Origin: Anseongella ginsenosidimutans
GTDB lineage: Bacteria; Bacteroidota; Bacteroidia; Sphingobacteriales; Sphingobacteriaceae
Length of the DNA: 64,000 nt
Direction of reading: 5' to 3'
Assembly: GCF_008033235.1 (NCBI RefSeq)
Contig: NZ_CP042432.1
Location: forward strand, 1,426,001 to 1,490,000
Each line of letters opens with the position of its first letter. Within the stretch, counting starts at the first letter, position 1. The position numbers and the translations under genes were made by a program. Shown piece after piece: positions 1-8,352 of this stretch. The notes beneath the pieces are model-generated. The model was not told the DNA's origin. It searched no databases and was given only the letters and a program-made list of their open reading frames with translations.

Positions 1-1
1 G

Positions 2-259
2 AACAGAATGGAAGCGAAAGACGGCAGCTTTGGTTTTGACTTTGAAGGCGTTTATGATAACGTGGAATTACACAAGGAAATATCCTACACCATGGGTGAT
101 GGAAGAAAGGTCACTACTTTGTTTACTGAACAGGATGGTAAAACCCATGTTGCGACCACATTCGATCCTGAAACAGAAAATGACCCTGAATTTCAGAAAC
201 AAGGATGGCAAGCGATCCTGGAAAACTTTGTAAAATACACCGAATCGGCCAATTCGTAA
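2..259 (+). CDS. AHSA1/SRPBCC-domain protein, C-terminal part
   Basis: This is the last 85 residues of a reading frame that is open at the left edge, so the start lies outside the window. The string AKDGSFGFDFEGVYD and the end QGWQAILENFVKYTES are typical of the C-terminal half of the AHSA1-like SRPBCC family, which binds ligands or chaperone partners through a helix-grip fold. Bacterial members of this subfamily have no settled function. It is followed 12 bases later by a DoxX-like gene on the same strand, so the first three genes probably form one transcription unit. Confidence 0.8.
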   Translation, partial: NRMEAKDGSFGFDFEGVYDNVELHKEISYTMGDGRKVTTLFTEQDGKTHVATTFDPETENDPEFQKQGWQAILENFVKYTESANS

Positions 260-271
260 ATAATTGAATTT

Positions 272-652
272 ATGAAGAAGAATAAAATAGTTTTTTGGGT
301 GGCAACGACCATCATCATACTTTGGGAGGGGGTAATGCCGCTTGGCACCCTCCTGTTTGCACCAGAGTATGTGAACGCGGGAACAAAACCTTTGGGTTAT
401 CCCGATTACTTTGCCTACACGCTGGTCATCTGTAAAGTACTCGGAGTATTTGCTATATCCTATCCTAAGACGCCAGGGAAGTTAAAGGAATGGGCATATG
501 CAGGGCTCACATTTAGTTTAATCTTTGCATTCATCAGCCATGCATGTGTAGATAAGAACATCGGGTTTATGCTGTTGCCTCTTGTGGTGCTGGGCATTCT
601 CGCAGTTTCTTATGTATATAACAATAGAATCCAAACCATTGGCGGAAAATGA
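272..652 (+). CDS. DoxX-like small membrane protein
   Basis: The 126-residue protein has four hydrophobic segments (about residues 6-28, 47-65, 72-90 and 97-114), the size and layout of DoxX-like inner-membrane proteins. The string KPLGYPDYFAY in the first loop and the ICKVLGVFAI start of the second segment match that group. Its stop overlaps the next ATG (ATGA), so it is translationally coupled to the VOC-family gene. No catalytic function can be assigned from sequence. Confidence 0.75.
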   Translation: MKKNKIVFWVATTIIILWEGVMPLGTLLFAPEYVNAGTKPLGYPDYFAYTLVICKVLGVFAISYPKTPGKLKEWAYAGLTFSLIFAFISHACVDKNIGFMLLPLVVLGILAVSYVYNNRIQTIGGK

Positions 653-1050
653 ATGACCCTAATCATGGTAAATTGGTGAGTGCAGTCTTCATTACCTTTT
701 CCGGTAATTGCAGGAAAGCACTCACCTATTACCAAACCTGCTTCGGCGGTACCTTGCATTTTGAAACTTTTGAACGGGAATTACAAGGTTACCCGGAAAC
801 TCCTGTCATTATCGGGTCGCTTTTTTCTGATCGTTTAACTATTCATGGTTCGGACCTGGTACACGACGAAGGAAGAACACTCGGCAATTACCTGTCTGTT
901 TTTCTTTATTGCACAAATATCGATGATCGAAAAGCGCTTATAGAAAAGCTGATGTGTACTAAAAAGGAGCCTCTTCCCAATCATGGCGACGACGAAAAAC
1001 TCATTGAAGTAACCGATGCTTTTGATGTAAGGTGGGTATTGGGAGTTTGA
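649..1050 (+). CDS. VOC-family (PhnB/glyoxalase-like) protein
   Basis: The 133-residue protein begins with the VOC pattern VFITFSGNCRKALTYYQTCFGG, in which a beta strand, an alpha helix and YYxxxFGG are characteristic of PhnB-like members of the vicinal oxygen chelate fold. Such proteins are often annotated as glyoxalase or bleomycin-resistance homologues, but the metal ligands are not clear here. The start codon overlaps the stop of the DoxX-like gene, which supports an AHSA1-DoxX-VOC operon, a grouping that is common in Bacteroidota. Confidence 0.8.
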   Translation: MNDPNHGKLVSAVFITFSGNCRKALTYYQTCFGGTLHFETFERELQGYPETPVIIGSLFSDRLTIHGSDLVHDEGRTLGNYLSVFLYCTNIDDRKALIEKLMCTKKEPLPNHGDDEKLIEVTDAFDVRWVLGV

Positions 1051-1118
1051 CAGTATTATGTCCAAATCGCCCCGAAAGAAAGTCCGTTTTTCACCCCATT
1101 AAAATAAAAAATAGACAA

Positions 1119-1126
1119 TACTTTTG
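1119..1126 (+). promoter_or_regulatory. Bacteroidota-type -7 box upstream of the GNAT gene
   Basis: TACTTTTG fits the TAnnTTTG consensus of the main Bacteroidota sigma factor and lies 23 bases before the acetyltransferase start codon. No clear TTTG -33 element is visible at the right distance, so this is a moderate call. Confidence 0.4.
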
Positions 1127-1149
1127 TTATAAATGAAAATGGACACGAT

Positions 1150-1725
1150 ATGGCAATTAAAATCGCTCAAGCATCGGATGAGGCCAGCGCCATCGATGCG
1201 TTGACATTGGCATTCAGTGTTGACCCCATGGTCCGTTGGTCCCTGCCGGATCCCGCAAAATATTTGGCAACTTTTCCTTCGTTAGCGCGGGCTTTCGGCG
1301 GAAGCGCGTTCCGTACGGGTACAGCCTATTTTGCCGATGGTTTCGCGGGTGTTGCCTTATGGTTGCCACCCGGTGTCAGATCTGATGAGGAATCCCTGAT
1401 GAGGCTGTTCGACGAAAACACCAGCGACGATGTAAAGGAAGATCTGCCAGGAATTTTTGAGCAGATGGAAAAGTTTCATCCCACCCAGCGGCATTGGTAT
1501 TTGCCCATGATAGGTGTCGACCCGGCGTATCAGGGTGCGGGCCTGGGCACCGCATTGATGACCGAGGCGCTAAAAGTGGTAGACCGTGATGGATTAATTG
1601 CCTATCTCGAATCTTCGAATCCTAAGAATATTTCGTTATATGAGCGTCACGGCTTCGAGGTTATCGGCGAGATTCAATCCGGCAGCTCACCTGTTTTACG
1701 CCCTATGCTGCGAAGAGCGCGATAA
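1150..1725 (+). CDS. GNAT-family N-acetyltransferase
   Basis: The 191-residue protein carries the GNAT acetyl-CoA binding signature: the strand WYLPMIGVDPAYQGAG followed by LGTALMTEAL (about residues 117-138), then AYLESSNPKNISLYERHGF (about 152-170), where the last part is the conserved beta6-alpha4 region. The amine substrate is unknown. The N-terminal half resembles the subgroup that is annotated as puromycin/streptothricin-like acetyltransferases in many genomes, but no specific resistance function is claimed. Confidence 0.85.
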   Translation: MAIKIAQASDEASAIDALTLAFSVDPMVRWSLPDPAKYLATFPSLARAFGGSAFRTGTAYFADGFAGVALWLPPGVRSDEESLMRLFDENTSDDVKEDLPGIFEQMEKFHPTQRHWYLPMIGVDPAYQGAGLGTALMTEALKVVDRDGLIAYLESSNPKNISLYERHGFEVIGEIQSGSSPVLRPMLRRAR

Positions 1726-1790
1726 ACAGGGGCGCTGGATTCAATATCAGCAACCTGATGAGCAGAAGCGTTGGGTTAGTGTCGTGTAAT

Positions 1791-2182
1791 TTAGCTCAAT
1801 GCTTCCATGAATTCCCTGAAACGTAATACTCGCGCACTATTGGCCCGGTTAAAGAGCAAGTGTTCAAAGTCTCGCTGCCTTATTTTCAGGTCTACTGTTT
1901 TGAGCCGCTCGGCTGTGGCCGATTTCAATTGTGCCAGTGTCCCGATACCACATCGTTTCTCAAGAAAATGATAGTCAGGTTTCGACTGCGCCACCGGTCG
2001 ATTCCCTTTACCAACCGGAGGTTCGTTCCGCCAATGAAAGTGATTTTCCGTACGTAAGGTGTAGTTGACAGAAAGTCCAGGACGGCCAGTTGCAGGTATT
2101 CCTTGAGCATGTGCTTGGCAAACCCTGCATTATCTCTTATCGTAGCGGGGAAATAATTCTTAATCTGTTCCAATTGTATCAT
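1791..2182 (-). pseudogene. AbiEii-like toxin nucleotidyltransferase, internally deleted
   Basis: The N-terminal part (from MIQLEQIKNYFPATIRDN to FIGGTNLRLVKGIDR) is typical of AbiEii/AbiGii toxins, including the GGTxLRxxKGIDR nucleotidyltransferase motif. In a different frame the sequence then jumps to a typical AbiEii C-terminus (RQRDFEHLLFN, RVLRFREF). The join lies near 1990-2000 and the central part of the protein, roughly two thirds of the expected length, is missing. The gene overlaps the stop of the broken antitoxin gene by four bases, the normal AbiE order. The toxin is certainly inactive. Confidence 0.75.
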
Positions 2183-2822
2183 AGGCCGTATGTTTTACGC
2201 ATTAAAACCAGGCGTCCCCATAGCGCTTTGCTTTGAAATCGTTTGCCGTATTGCATCAACAAATCGACATCGAGGTCTTCCGCTAAATAATCTTCATCCA
2301 GCCGTAGCTCTTCCATTTCCGCCTTGCTGTTATAAAACGGATAGAGGTAAAGCAGATCGAGCAGGGCCTTTTCCGGCTTGGCGAACCGGAGGTTTCGGTT
2401 GTCGCTCATCGGCTTCAGATCATAACCGAACATCAAGTGTTCTTTCACGTTGTGATAGGAATATTCTCCAAAATCGTTTGTGAACGACTGGGTCTTCAAT
2501 GTCGTGATGCTAGTGATCTGCACCACCGATTCAGGGATTATTCCGTAAAACGCCAGTGCAGTATGCAGGCTGATATAAGAAGGCTTGTAAATCCTGTTGG
2601 CGAAGTATAGGGAATAATCTTTTTTACTTTTGAATTCAGGAAAAGTGTAATACCCTGCCTAAGGCGAACAAGATAGCCCTTCCTGATCCACCGGGTCAGG
2701 TTATTCCGATCAAAGTCCGGTTGCCAGGCATATACTTGGTCGGTGCTAAAGCATGCCAGATCAAACAACTTTTCCTTAAATGTCAGAAAATCCAAGTCTA
2801 TTATATTTCTATTATGCAGCAA
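2179..2822 (-). pseudogene. AbiEi-like antitoxin, frameshifted
   Basis: The first frame gives a winged-helix N-terminus (LTRWIRKGYLVRLRQG) and the second frame gives the rest (YISLHTALAFYGIIPESVVQITSITT, then RNLRFAKPEKALLDLLYLYPF), which is the normal AbiEi architecture. The two frames join cleanly if one base is restored near 2651-2655, where the family expects Gly-Tyr-Tyr-Thr-Phe. The frameshift and the deletion in the neighbouring toxin show a decayed type IV toxin-antitoxin pair. A sequencing error could explain this frameshift but not the toxin deletion. Confidence 0.7.
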
Positions 2823-2871
2823 ATATAGTGCATTTTGGAAACAAAATGAAGCTGTCTAGTCCCATTCCTGC

Positions 2872-3240
2872 TCAACCTAATTTATTCAAAGCCACCCTCA
2901 GCGCTTCAATGTTTTTCTTTCCGCTTCCAATAAAAATTTGGCTTCCGATGATAACAACGGGCCTTTTCAGGAACGTGTCATGTTCAAGTATGAAATTTTT
3001 GTAATCCTCTTCGGTCAGTTTTTTATCCGTCAAACCCAGCTCTTTATATTTCAATGCCCGGCGACTGAAAAGCGCTTCGTAGCTACCCGCCAGCTTTTGC
3101 ATTTCATCGATTTGTTCCGGTGTAATTTTTTGTGTACGGATATCCTGCAGCTCAAATCCATTTTGCATATCGATATGTAGCTCCTTCATAATGCTTTCGC
3201 AGGTAGAGCAAGTAGCGAGATAATAGATCTTCTTTTTCAT
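2872..3240 (-). CDS. ArsC/Spx-family thioredoxin-fold protein
   Basis: The 122-residue protein begins with YLATCSTCESIMKEL, placing a CxxC pair at residues 11-14 in the position of the redox cysteines of ArsC/Spx proteins, and ends with the conserved cis-Pro region LKRPVVIIGSQIFIG. The family includes arsenate reductases and the Spx transcription regulators. The usual arsenate-binding arginines cannot be assigned confidently, so the general name is safer. It stands alone on the minus strand between the broken AbiE locus and a VOC gene. Confidence 0.8.
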   Translation of the reverse strand: MKKKIYYLATCSTCESIMKELHIDMQNGFELQDIRTQKITPEQIDEMQKLAGSYEALFSRRALKYKELGLTDKKLTEEDYKNFILEHDTFLKRPVVIIGSQIFIGSGKKNIEALRVALNKLG

Positions 3241-3283
3241 ACTCCCAAAGATAGTGGAGCAGATTATTATTTACACGTTTGGA

Positions 3284-3679
3284 TCACGCATAATCATGAT
3301 ATTCCGTTATTATGAGGTAGTAGCCATCCGGGTCCCTTAACGAAAACTGCATTTTCATCGAATTAGGGTTTTGGTGGATATCGGCTTCGACAGGGTGTCC
3401 CAATGCTTCGGCGTTTTGTCGTACTTTTTGGAGATTGTCCACCTTAAAGTAAAGAATCAGACCATTACCCGGCGTAATATTCCGGTTTAACATGGTGGGG
3501 TGTTCGTGTTCACCCCATTTATGCAGGCATAGCAGTACCTCGTTGTTCCCGGATTTCAAGACTGCAAATTCATCCCCTCCGTGAGCCCGGTGGCACCCGA
3601 ATATAGTCTGATACCATTCTGCGCTGGCATTCACATCTTTTACGGCAATTATCGGATCAATTTTAATCATTTGCGGCAT
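3284..3679 (-). CDS. VOC-family (glyoxalase/bleomycin-resistance-like) protein
   Basis: The 131-residue protein has the two beta-alpha-beta-beta-beta modules of the VOC fold: KIDPIIAVKDVNASAEWYQ at the N-terminus and MKMQFSLRDPDGYYLIITEY at the C-terminus, where RDPDGYxLxxxE supplies the usual second metal-ligand strand. This second module is well conserved, unlike in the VOC gene at 649-1050. The substrate is unknown. The gene is monocistronic as far as can be seen. Confidence 0.8.
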   Translation of the reverse strand: MPQMIKIDPIIAVKDVNASAEWYQTIFGCHRAHGGDEFAVLKSGNNEVLLCLHKWGEHEHPTMLNRNITPGNGLILYFKVDNLQKVRQNAEALGHPVEADIHQNPNSMKMQFSLRDPDGYYLIITEYHDYA

Positions 3680-3770
3680 GGTATCAAATATAGGACAAAA
3701 GCCGCATTAGATATCCATCAGGAATTCCACCAGCACACGTCGGATGAAAATTGCCGTTTCAATAAACCAA

Positions 3771-4220
3771 CTAATTGAACGAGTGAGTTTTGAAGATAGC
3801 TTTGTAGAACTCATCATTAGCCGGGTTCCTTACATAAAGCCTGGTCTTACCTTTCCCTTGAATATAGGCCGATAAGATGGTCCCGTTTTCAGCTTTTTCC
3901 TTGTGGATAACTGCCGGGTCGCCTTGGATAGTTAAACGTTCCAGGTAAATAGTATTTTCATCTTCGCTTATGTTGCCGGCATCGGACACATACGTGCCTT
4001 GATCGAAATGAATAGTCTTTTCTCCATCAGTGATGTAGCCCACATAACTGTCATATCCTTGTTCCTCTACCACATTCCACCCTGCAGGCGTTTTAATCGA
4101 AAAAAATTGCAGTTCCAGTTCATTGGATAACAAGAGCGTTTCGTCTTCTTTCTTACATCCCTGGAAAAGAACGATCAGTAAAGCAGTACAGGCGAAGGGA
4201 AGGAACTTTAGTGTAATCAT
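3771..4220 (-). CDS. Predicted lipoprotein of unknown function
   Basis: The 149-residue product starts with a hydrophobic signal (LPFACTALLIVLF) followed by QGC, a plausible lipobox with the lipidated cysteine at residue 22, then KKEDE, the acidic/charged stretch common after the cysteine in exported Bacteroidota lipoproteins. The mature part is beta-rich with no recognised domain. No neighbour suggests a role; it is simply an unknown envelope protein. Confidence 0.6.
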   Translation of the reverse strand: MITLKFLPFACTALLIVLFQGCKKEDETLLLSNELELQFFSIKTPAGWNVVEEQGYDSYVGYITDGEKTIHFDQGTYVSDAGNISEDENTIYLERLTIQGDPAVIHKEKAENGTILSAYIQGKGKTRLYVRNPANDEFYKAIFKTHSFN

Positions 4221-4334
4221 GCTTACACGGATTAGTAATATATTTTAGCTGAAACGCTATATTTACCGTAAACGCTACATGCAACCCTGGCAACGCTTGC
4301 ATGCAGCATAACCTTATACGCCAAACTTTAATGT

Positions 4335-4837
4335 ATGATAATACGCTTTACTAGTTGTCCCCTTATTTTCCTTGCTTTATTGTTGGGTTTGCCTCATTCC
4401 GGGTACTGCCATTTGTTAAAAAGAAAATTTGCCGGCTCGGAACTAATCGTTCTCGATTTTTATGATCCGGGAAAACATACTGAAGTGTCCATCAGGAAGG
4501 CAAGAGAGGTTTATCCGCCGTTTCCCGGCACCCTTAATGTGAATACGGGAAGTCTGCCGCTGGAGGATGAGCTGGCAAATAAGGTATTTGCTATTTTTTT
4601 GGCTCACGAGATACGGGATCATGTGGAAAGAATTGCTTTTTTCAAGGAAATGGGCAGAATCCTGGCGCCATTTCACTGGGGATCGGTGTTTTCTGGACAG
4701 CACGGCTGATCGTTCAATTCTTTGGTTACTCACCACGGATATGGCGGGGAAAGCCTTTCGAAACGGTTATGCACGTTTTGTTTTCCGTCTTCTGGATTTA
4801 TCTCAGTACGGTGTTTATTATAGTATATTTTGTATAG
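4335..4837 (+). pseudogene. Fused remnant: methyltransferase piece joined to a membrane-protein C-terminus
   Basis: Up to about position 4660 the frame encodes part of a class I SAM methyltransferase (LDFYDPGKHTEVSIRKAR, a post-motif PLEDELANKVFAIFLAHEIR and FFKEMGRIL). It then passes, without the expected methyltransferase C-terminus, into HWGSVF, and after a one-base frame change continues as WTARLIVQFFGYSPRIW and two hydrophobic stretches ending in FIIVYFV before a stop at 4835-4837. This looks like a deletion that fused two neighbouring genes plus a frameshift. No active product is expected. Confidence 0.5.
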
Positions 4838-4838
4838 T

Positions 4839-5858
4839 ATGAGCATCAAGTATATCTACGTTGCAGCATTTGTTTTCCTGTCCCAGGCGCTGTTGGCACA
4901 AATCCGCACCGCCGATTTGTACGGTACGTGGGTAGTCAGTAAGGTGACTTATAGAGACGGGAGCCCATTGCCAGATGAGCATATGCTGAAGTATATCTAC
5001 CTCAAGTACAGCTTTTCGCGGCCACACAAGCTAAATACGTCGGAGGTCTACTTTGAGCAAGGGACTGGCAAGTTGTTTGAAATAAACGATCGGGCCCTGT
5101 TGATCAGGATGCCCGAAGGCGCTGTTATTAACAGCTATCATATCGTCGCGTTAAGAGATACGTTAATATTGCTGCAAAAAGGGATGAACGGTTTTGAAGA
5201 CCCGGAAGCGTTGAAATTCTACTTTGTTCCTGAAGCGCTGTATCAGCGAAGTATCCCGCTGCAGGCAAGCGATATCTTTGCGATAAAAGGGCCGGATACC
5301 ATTTACAGGCAGAGCCGAAAGATCTATGCAAGGTATAAAGGGCAAAGTTTCCAAAGTTATGTTTACGAGGGTATCAGCAAACAGATCGATATGGATGATC
5401 GTGTCGGGCATTTCATAGCTACCTTTACGGTGTCTAAAACGGGTTTAGCGGAAGATATAAAGATACTGGAGGGCATAGATGAGGAATACAATAGCAGATT
5501 CCTGAAAGTTTTTCATCAAGCGAAAAAAGACTGGGAACCTGCCGTACTCAATGGCCAGCCGGTTCCTGTTCAGATGTTTGTCGAAGTGACTTATTTAACT
5601 TTATATACTTCGCTACCCGCTGTAGTTTTCTCCCAAAAGGGAAATCAAGCTTATAATAATAAAAATTACGAGTTAGCCATTTATTGTTATGACAAGGCGC
5701 TTGATAATAAACCAACCGATATAGAAAACCTATACAAACGTGGCATATGCAAGCTGCTTTTGAATAATAAAGATGCTGCGTGTGACGATTGGAGGCGCGC
5801 AAAGGCATTGGGGAGTAGCCTTGCGGTAGATACAATGATTGAAAAGCATTGTCAATGA
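4839..5858 (+). CDS. Secreted protein with TonB-C-like and TPR domains
   Basis: The ATG at 4839 gives a signal peptide (YIYVAAFVFLSQALLAQ). Around residues 175-250 lies a TonB C-terminal-like fold (VGHFIATFTVSKTGLAEDIKI, then WEPAVLNGQPVPVQM), a domain that in Bacteroidota is common in periplasmic proteins that are not true energy transducers. Residues about 262-335 form TPR-like helices (QKGNQAYNNKNYELAIYCYD and LYKRGICKLLL). There is no N-terminal TonB membrane anchor with a proline-rich spacer. The role is probably protein interaction in the envelope; the exact function is unknown. Confidence 0.65.
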   Translation: MSIKYIYVAAFVFLSQALLAQIRTADLYGTWVVSKVTYRDGSPLPDEHMLKYIYLKYSFSRPHKLNTSEVYFEQGTGKLFEINDRALLIRMPEGAVINSYHIVALRDTLILLQKGMNGFEDPEALKFYFVPEALYQRSIPLQASDIFAIKGPDTIYRQSRKIYARYKGQSFQSYVYEGISKQIDMDDRVGHFIATFTVSKTGLAEDIKILEGIDEEYNSRFLKVFHQAKKDWEPAVLNGQPVPVQMFVEVTYLTLYTSLPAVVFSQKGNQAYNNKNYELAIYCYDKALDNKPTDIENLYKRGICKLLLNNKDAACDDWRRAKALGSSLAVDTMIEKHCQ

Positions 5859-5875
5859 AAGCGCAGAGCCTTAAT

Positions 5876-7024
5876 TCATCGTTTTGGTTTCCACACAACG
5901 CTATCCCGGATCATATTTTCTTTTTTAATCCTGTCCCAGTCGAACCGAATGGATATGCCCTCGATCTCCGGCAGAATGATCTTGCCATTGCTGACGGACG
6001 GTTGAACTTTAAAATAAGGGTCCATGGGTTTGAGGTAGGGGATCAGGTATTCGCACATGGCATCTTCTCCGAGCGTTGCGATGAGTTGGGCGTTCACATT
6101 CGGAAAGGAGCCGCAACTCAGCATGAGGCCATGGCTGGCGGCCAGGTAGCATACCGCTTTGAATTCGGCGATCGAAATCATGCTGTTTGCAACAGGCTGA
6201 AAGTGTCTGATTCCTGCGTTAAGCATTAAATGGAATGGATGTGCCAGTCTTTCTGATTCGCCAAAGGAGAGACACATGTTCGTGGTTTCGGTCAGGGCAC
6301 TCATGCCTAATATATCAGCAGAGTGAATTGGTTCTTCAAGCCAATAAATATCAAGATCTGCGATTTGTTCGATAAAATCCCGTGCCTGGTCAACGGTTAA
6401 CGCCTGGTTTAGATCTACTGCCAGTTGAATGTTATTGCCCAGCGCTATTCTAACCTTTTCGATGCGTTTTACATCCTGCTGGAGATGGCTGGCAAAATCG
6501 CCCCCCGCTTTTATCTTGATAACAGAATAGCCTTTTTCCTTGTAGCTTAAGCATTCTTCAATCAGTTCGGTGTCGGAAAGAGCCGTGCTTCCTCCGGAGG
6601 CGTATACCATGGCCCAGCTTCTTTCAGCACCAAGGTATCGGTGCAGGGGTTTGCCGGCCCGTCGGGAGGCGATATCGTAAAATACTCTGTCCAGATAGCC
6701 CAGCGCCCTTGCCGCCTCTCCCCTGAAGCCCTCGTTGCGAATACGCCAGAACATTTTTTTGTAGATATCGGGATAGGAGGAATTGTGTGATTCGAGTAAT
6801 ACGGGAAGAAGGTATTTTTTGAAAAAGGGAAAGCATGACACCGGATACTCGATTTCACCCGTAAACCCGCTGTCGTCCACCAACGTAAGAACAGTGGTTT
6901 CATATGAGCTAAAAGGTCCCATGGTAGAATCGTAGAAAGGTTTCGGGAATACGATGGGTTTTAATATCCTGCAACTGATCTCTTTAATGGAAAAAGTTTC
7001 ACAAAGGATAGCTTCGGTATGCAT
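5876..7024 (-). CDS. Enolase-superfamily (mandelate racemase/muconate lactonizing) enzyme
   Basis: The 382-residue protein has the enolase-superfamily barrel signature: KIKAGG (KxK, about residues 171-175), the metal ligands in AVDLNQ, WLEEP and FGESE, and a SHGLMLSCGSF segment near the barrel end. Such enzymes abstract the alpha-proton of a carboxylate; in sugar loci they are usually acid-sugar dehydratases, though epimerases exist. It is the last gene of the minus-strand carbohydrate operon, two bases after the aldo/keto reductase stop. Dehydration of an aldonic acid produced by that reductase is a reasonable inference, but the substrate cannot be read from sequence. Confidence 0.8.
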   Translation of the reverse strand: MHTEAILCETFSIKEISCRILKPIVFPKPFYDSTMGPFSSYETTVLTLVDDSGFTGEIEYPVSCFPFFKKYLLPVLLESHNSSYPDIYKKMFWRIRNEGFRGEAARALGYLDRVFYDIASRRAGKPLHRYLGAERSWAMVYASGGSTALSDTELIEECLSYKEKGYSVIKIKAGGDFASHLQQDVKRIEKVRIALGNNIQLAVDLNQALTVDQARDFIEQIADLDIYWLEEPIHSADILGMSALTETTNMCLSFGESERLAHPFHLMLNAGIRHFQPVANSMISIAEFKAVCYLAASHGLMLSCGSFPNVNAQLIATLGEDAMCEYLIPYLKPMDPYFKVQPSVSNGKIILPEIEGISIRFDWDRIKKENMIRDSVVWKPKR

Positions 7025-7026
7025 GA

Positions 7027-7923
7027 TTATATATTAAGTGTTTTATCTATGTTTTCAAGCAAAGACTGATCAAGCGGTCCTTTCCTGATATCCTTTAAGG
7101 TGGTTTGCAGTTGAATAAGACTATCGGGGCCAATGACCATTCTGTCAATGTTTTCACTGAAGGCCAGGTAGCGGTGAGCCATAGCAGGCAATGTCATGTT
7201 AGCATCCCGGGCCAGTATTTTCAGTTTGTTCGCTTTCAGGATCGTTTTCACCGGCAGCCAGGGCGGAGGGGATATGGTGTACTGTTCCAGCCGGTCTCCT
7301 AACAGCCCCATCATGAGTGGACTGCCTTCATATATTTCCAGTTTATGCTGCCTGTAGTACGGAAAATCCGTTGTTAATGCTGTTCGTTCGGCTAAATTAT
7401 AGCCATTGAAATCCATCACCACCCTAAAATGGCCTTCTTCAATAACAGGGGCTAAAAAGGGCGGCGGTTTTCCACCCAGCCCAATGGCCTTGATGGTACC
7501 CTGTTCTTGACAGGCGTGTAAAATGTCCAATACGGCGTTCATTTTACCGGCCGGGAGCTGGTCCGGTTCGTGCAGGAATACGAGGTCAATGTACTCCCTG
7601 TTTAACCTTTCGAGACTCCTGCCAATGCTCGCCTTTACGGCATTCGTTCCGTAATCAGCAAGGTTCTCCTGGTTGGCAAGGCCTTTTCGTTTCCCTATTT
7701 TGGTACTTATGAAGGGAGTAGCACCCTTCCAGCGTTTCAGCGCTTTACCGACGATCACTTCCGCATCCATGTAAGCCGGCGCCGTATCCAGATGGGTAAT
7801 GCCTTCTTCCAAAGCATGGAGCAGGACATCGGCCGAATGCTCCGGATCGACTTCATGCCATGCCCCTCCCAGGCTCGCTGTGCCCAGTGTAATTCGGTTT
7901 ATTCCGGCCTGCCTGGTTTTCAT
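7027..7923 (-). CDS. Aldo/keto reductase, probable sugar dehydrogenase
   Basis: The 298-residue protein shows the AKR N-terminus (LGTASLGGAWHEV), the catalytic-tyrosine segment ITHLDTAPAYMDAE (Asp and Tyr of the tetrad), FISTKIGKRKG with the catalytic lysine, and VFLHEPD where the histidine sits. The group resembles D-threo-aldose/L-fucose dehydrogenases of the AKR superfamily. Together with a mutarotase-like lipoprotein and an enolase-superfamily enzyme in the same operon, oxidation of a deoxy-sugar or aldose to a lactone is likely. The cofactor (NAD or NADP) is not decided. Confidence 0.8.
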   Translation of the reverse strand: MKTRQAGINRITLGTASLGGAWHEVDPEHSADVLLHALEEGITHLDTAPAYMDAEVIVGKALKRWKGATPFISTKIGKRKGLANQENLADYGTNAVKASIGRSLERLNREYIDLVFLHEPDQLPAGKMNAVLDILHACQEQGTIKAIGLGGKPPPFLAPVIEEGHFRVVMDFNGYNLAERTALTTDFPYYRQHKLEIYEGSPLMMGLLGDRLEQYTISPPPWLPVKTILKANKLKILARDANMTLPAMAHRYLAFSENIDRMVIGPDSLIQLQTTLKDIRKGPLDQSLLENIDKTLNI

Positions 7924-7929
7924 CGGAAG

Positions 7930-8343
7930 TTACTTTGGGTTTTGGAATTCGTATAGCTTGTCCATCGCTACCCAGGTGCCTGCTCCGGGCAGTCCTTGCT
8001 GATAGGTAGCCATCAGTTTATTCCAGGCCTTTATTTTTTCGGTGTTCAATGCCTCGTTTGTAGCAATTTTACGGATGTCCGTGCCCCTTGGTACTTTTAT
8101 GACCATGGTGACGTAGTTTTCAAACCGGTACAGCCGTATCGAGGTGTAGCCGGCTTTTCTGAAACCGGCCTCCACCTCGGGCCAGACCGTTTTATGATGC
8201 GCTATGTATTCCTGTATTTTTATCGGATCGTTAACCAGCTGTATGGCAAATACATATTCGTCGAATTGAACTGTCTCCCGCTGGCATGCGTTTGAAATAA
8301 CTGCCGTCAGGCAGATGATGGTGAACTGTAGTATCCTTTTCAT
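7930..8343 (-). CDS. L-rhamnose mutarotase-like protein with lipoprotein signal
   Basis: The core (EYVFAIQLVNDP, EYIAHHKTVWPEVEAGFRKAG, IRLYRFENYVTMVIKVP, then WVAMDKLYEF) is the RhaM-type dimeric alpha/beta barrel that interconverts sugar anomers; the HxxxWPE region carries the active-site histidine. Unusually, the protein begins with a lipoprotein signal ending SNAC (Cys at 20), so it should sit in the periplasm or outer membrane, whereas known RhaM acts in the cytoplasm. It follows the symporter gene with a 9-base gap, so anomer conversion before uptake is a reasonable inference. Confidence 0.8.
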   Translation of the reverse strand: MKRILQFTIICLTAVISNACQRETVQFDEYVFAIQLVNDPIKIQEYIAHHKTVWPEVEAGFRKAGYTSIRLYRFENYVTMVIKVPRGTDIRKIATNEALNTEKIKAWNKLMATYQQGLPGAGTWVAMDKLYEFQNPK

Positions 8344-8352
8344 TGTGTGCTG

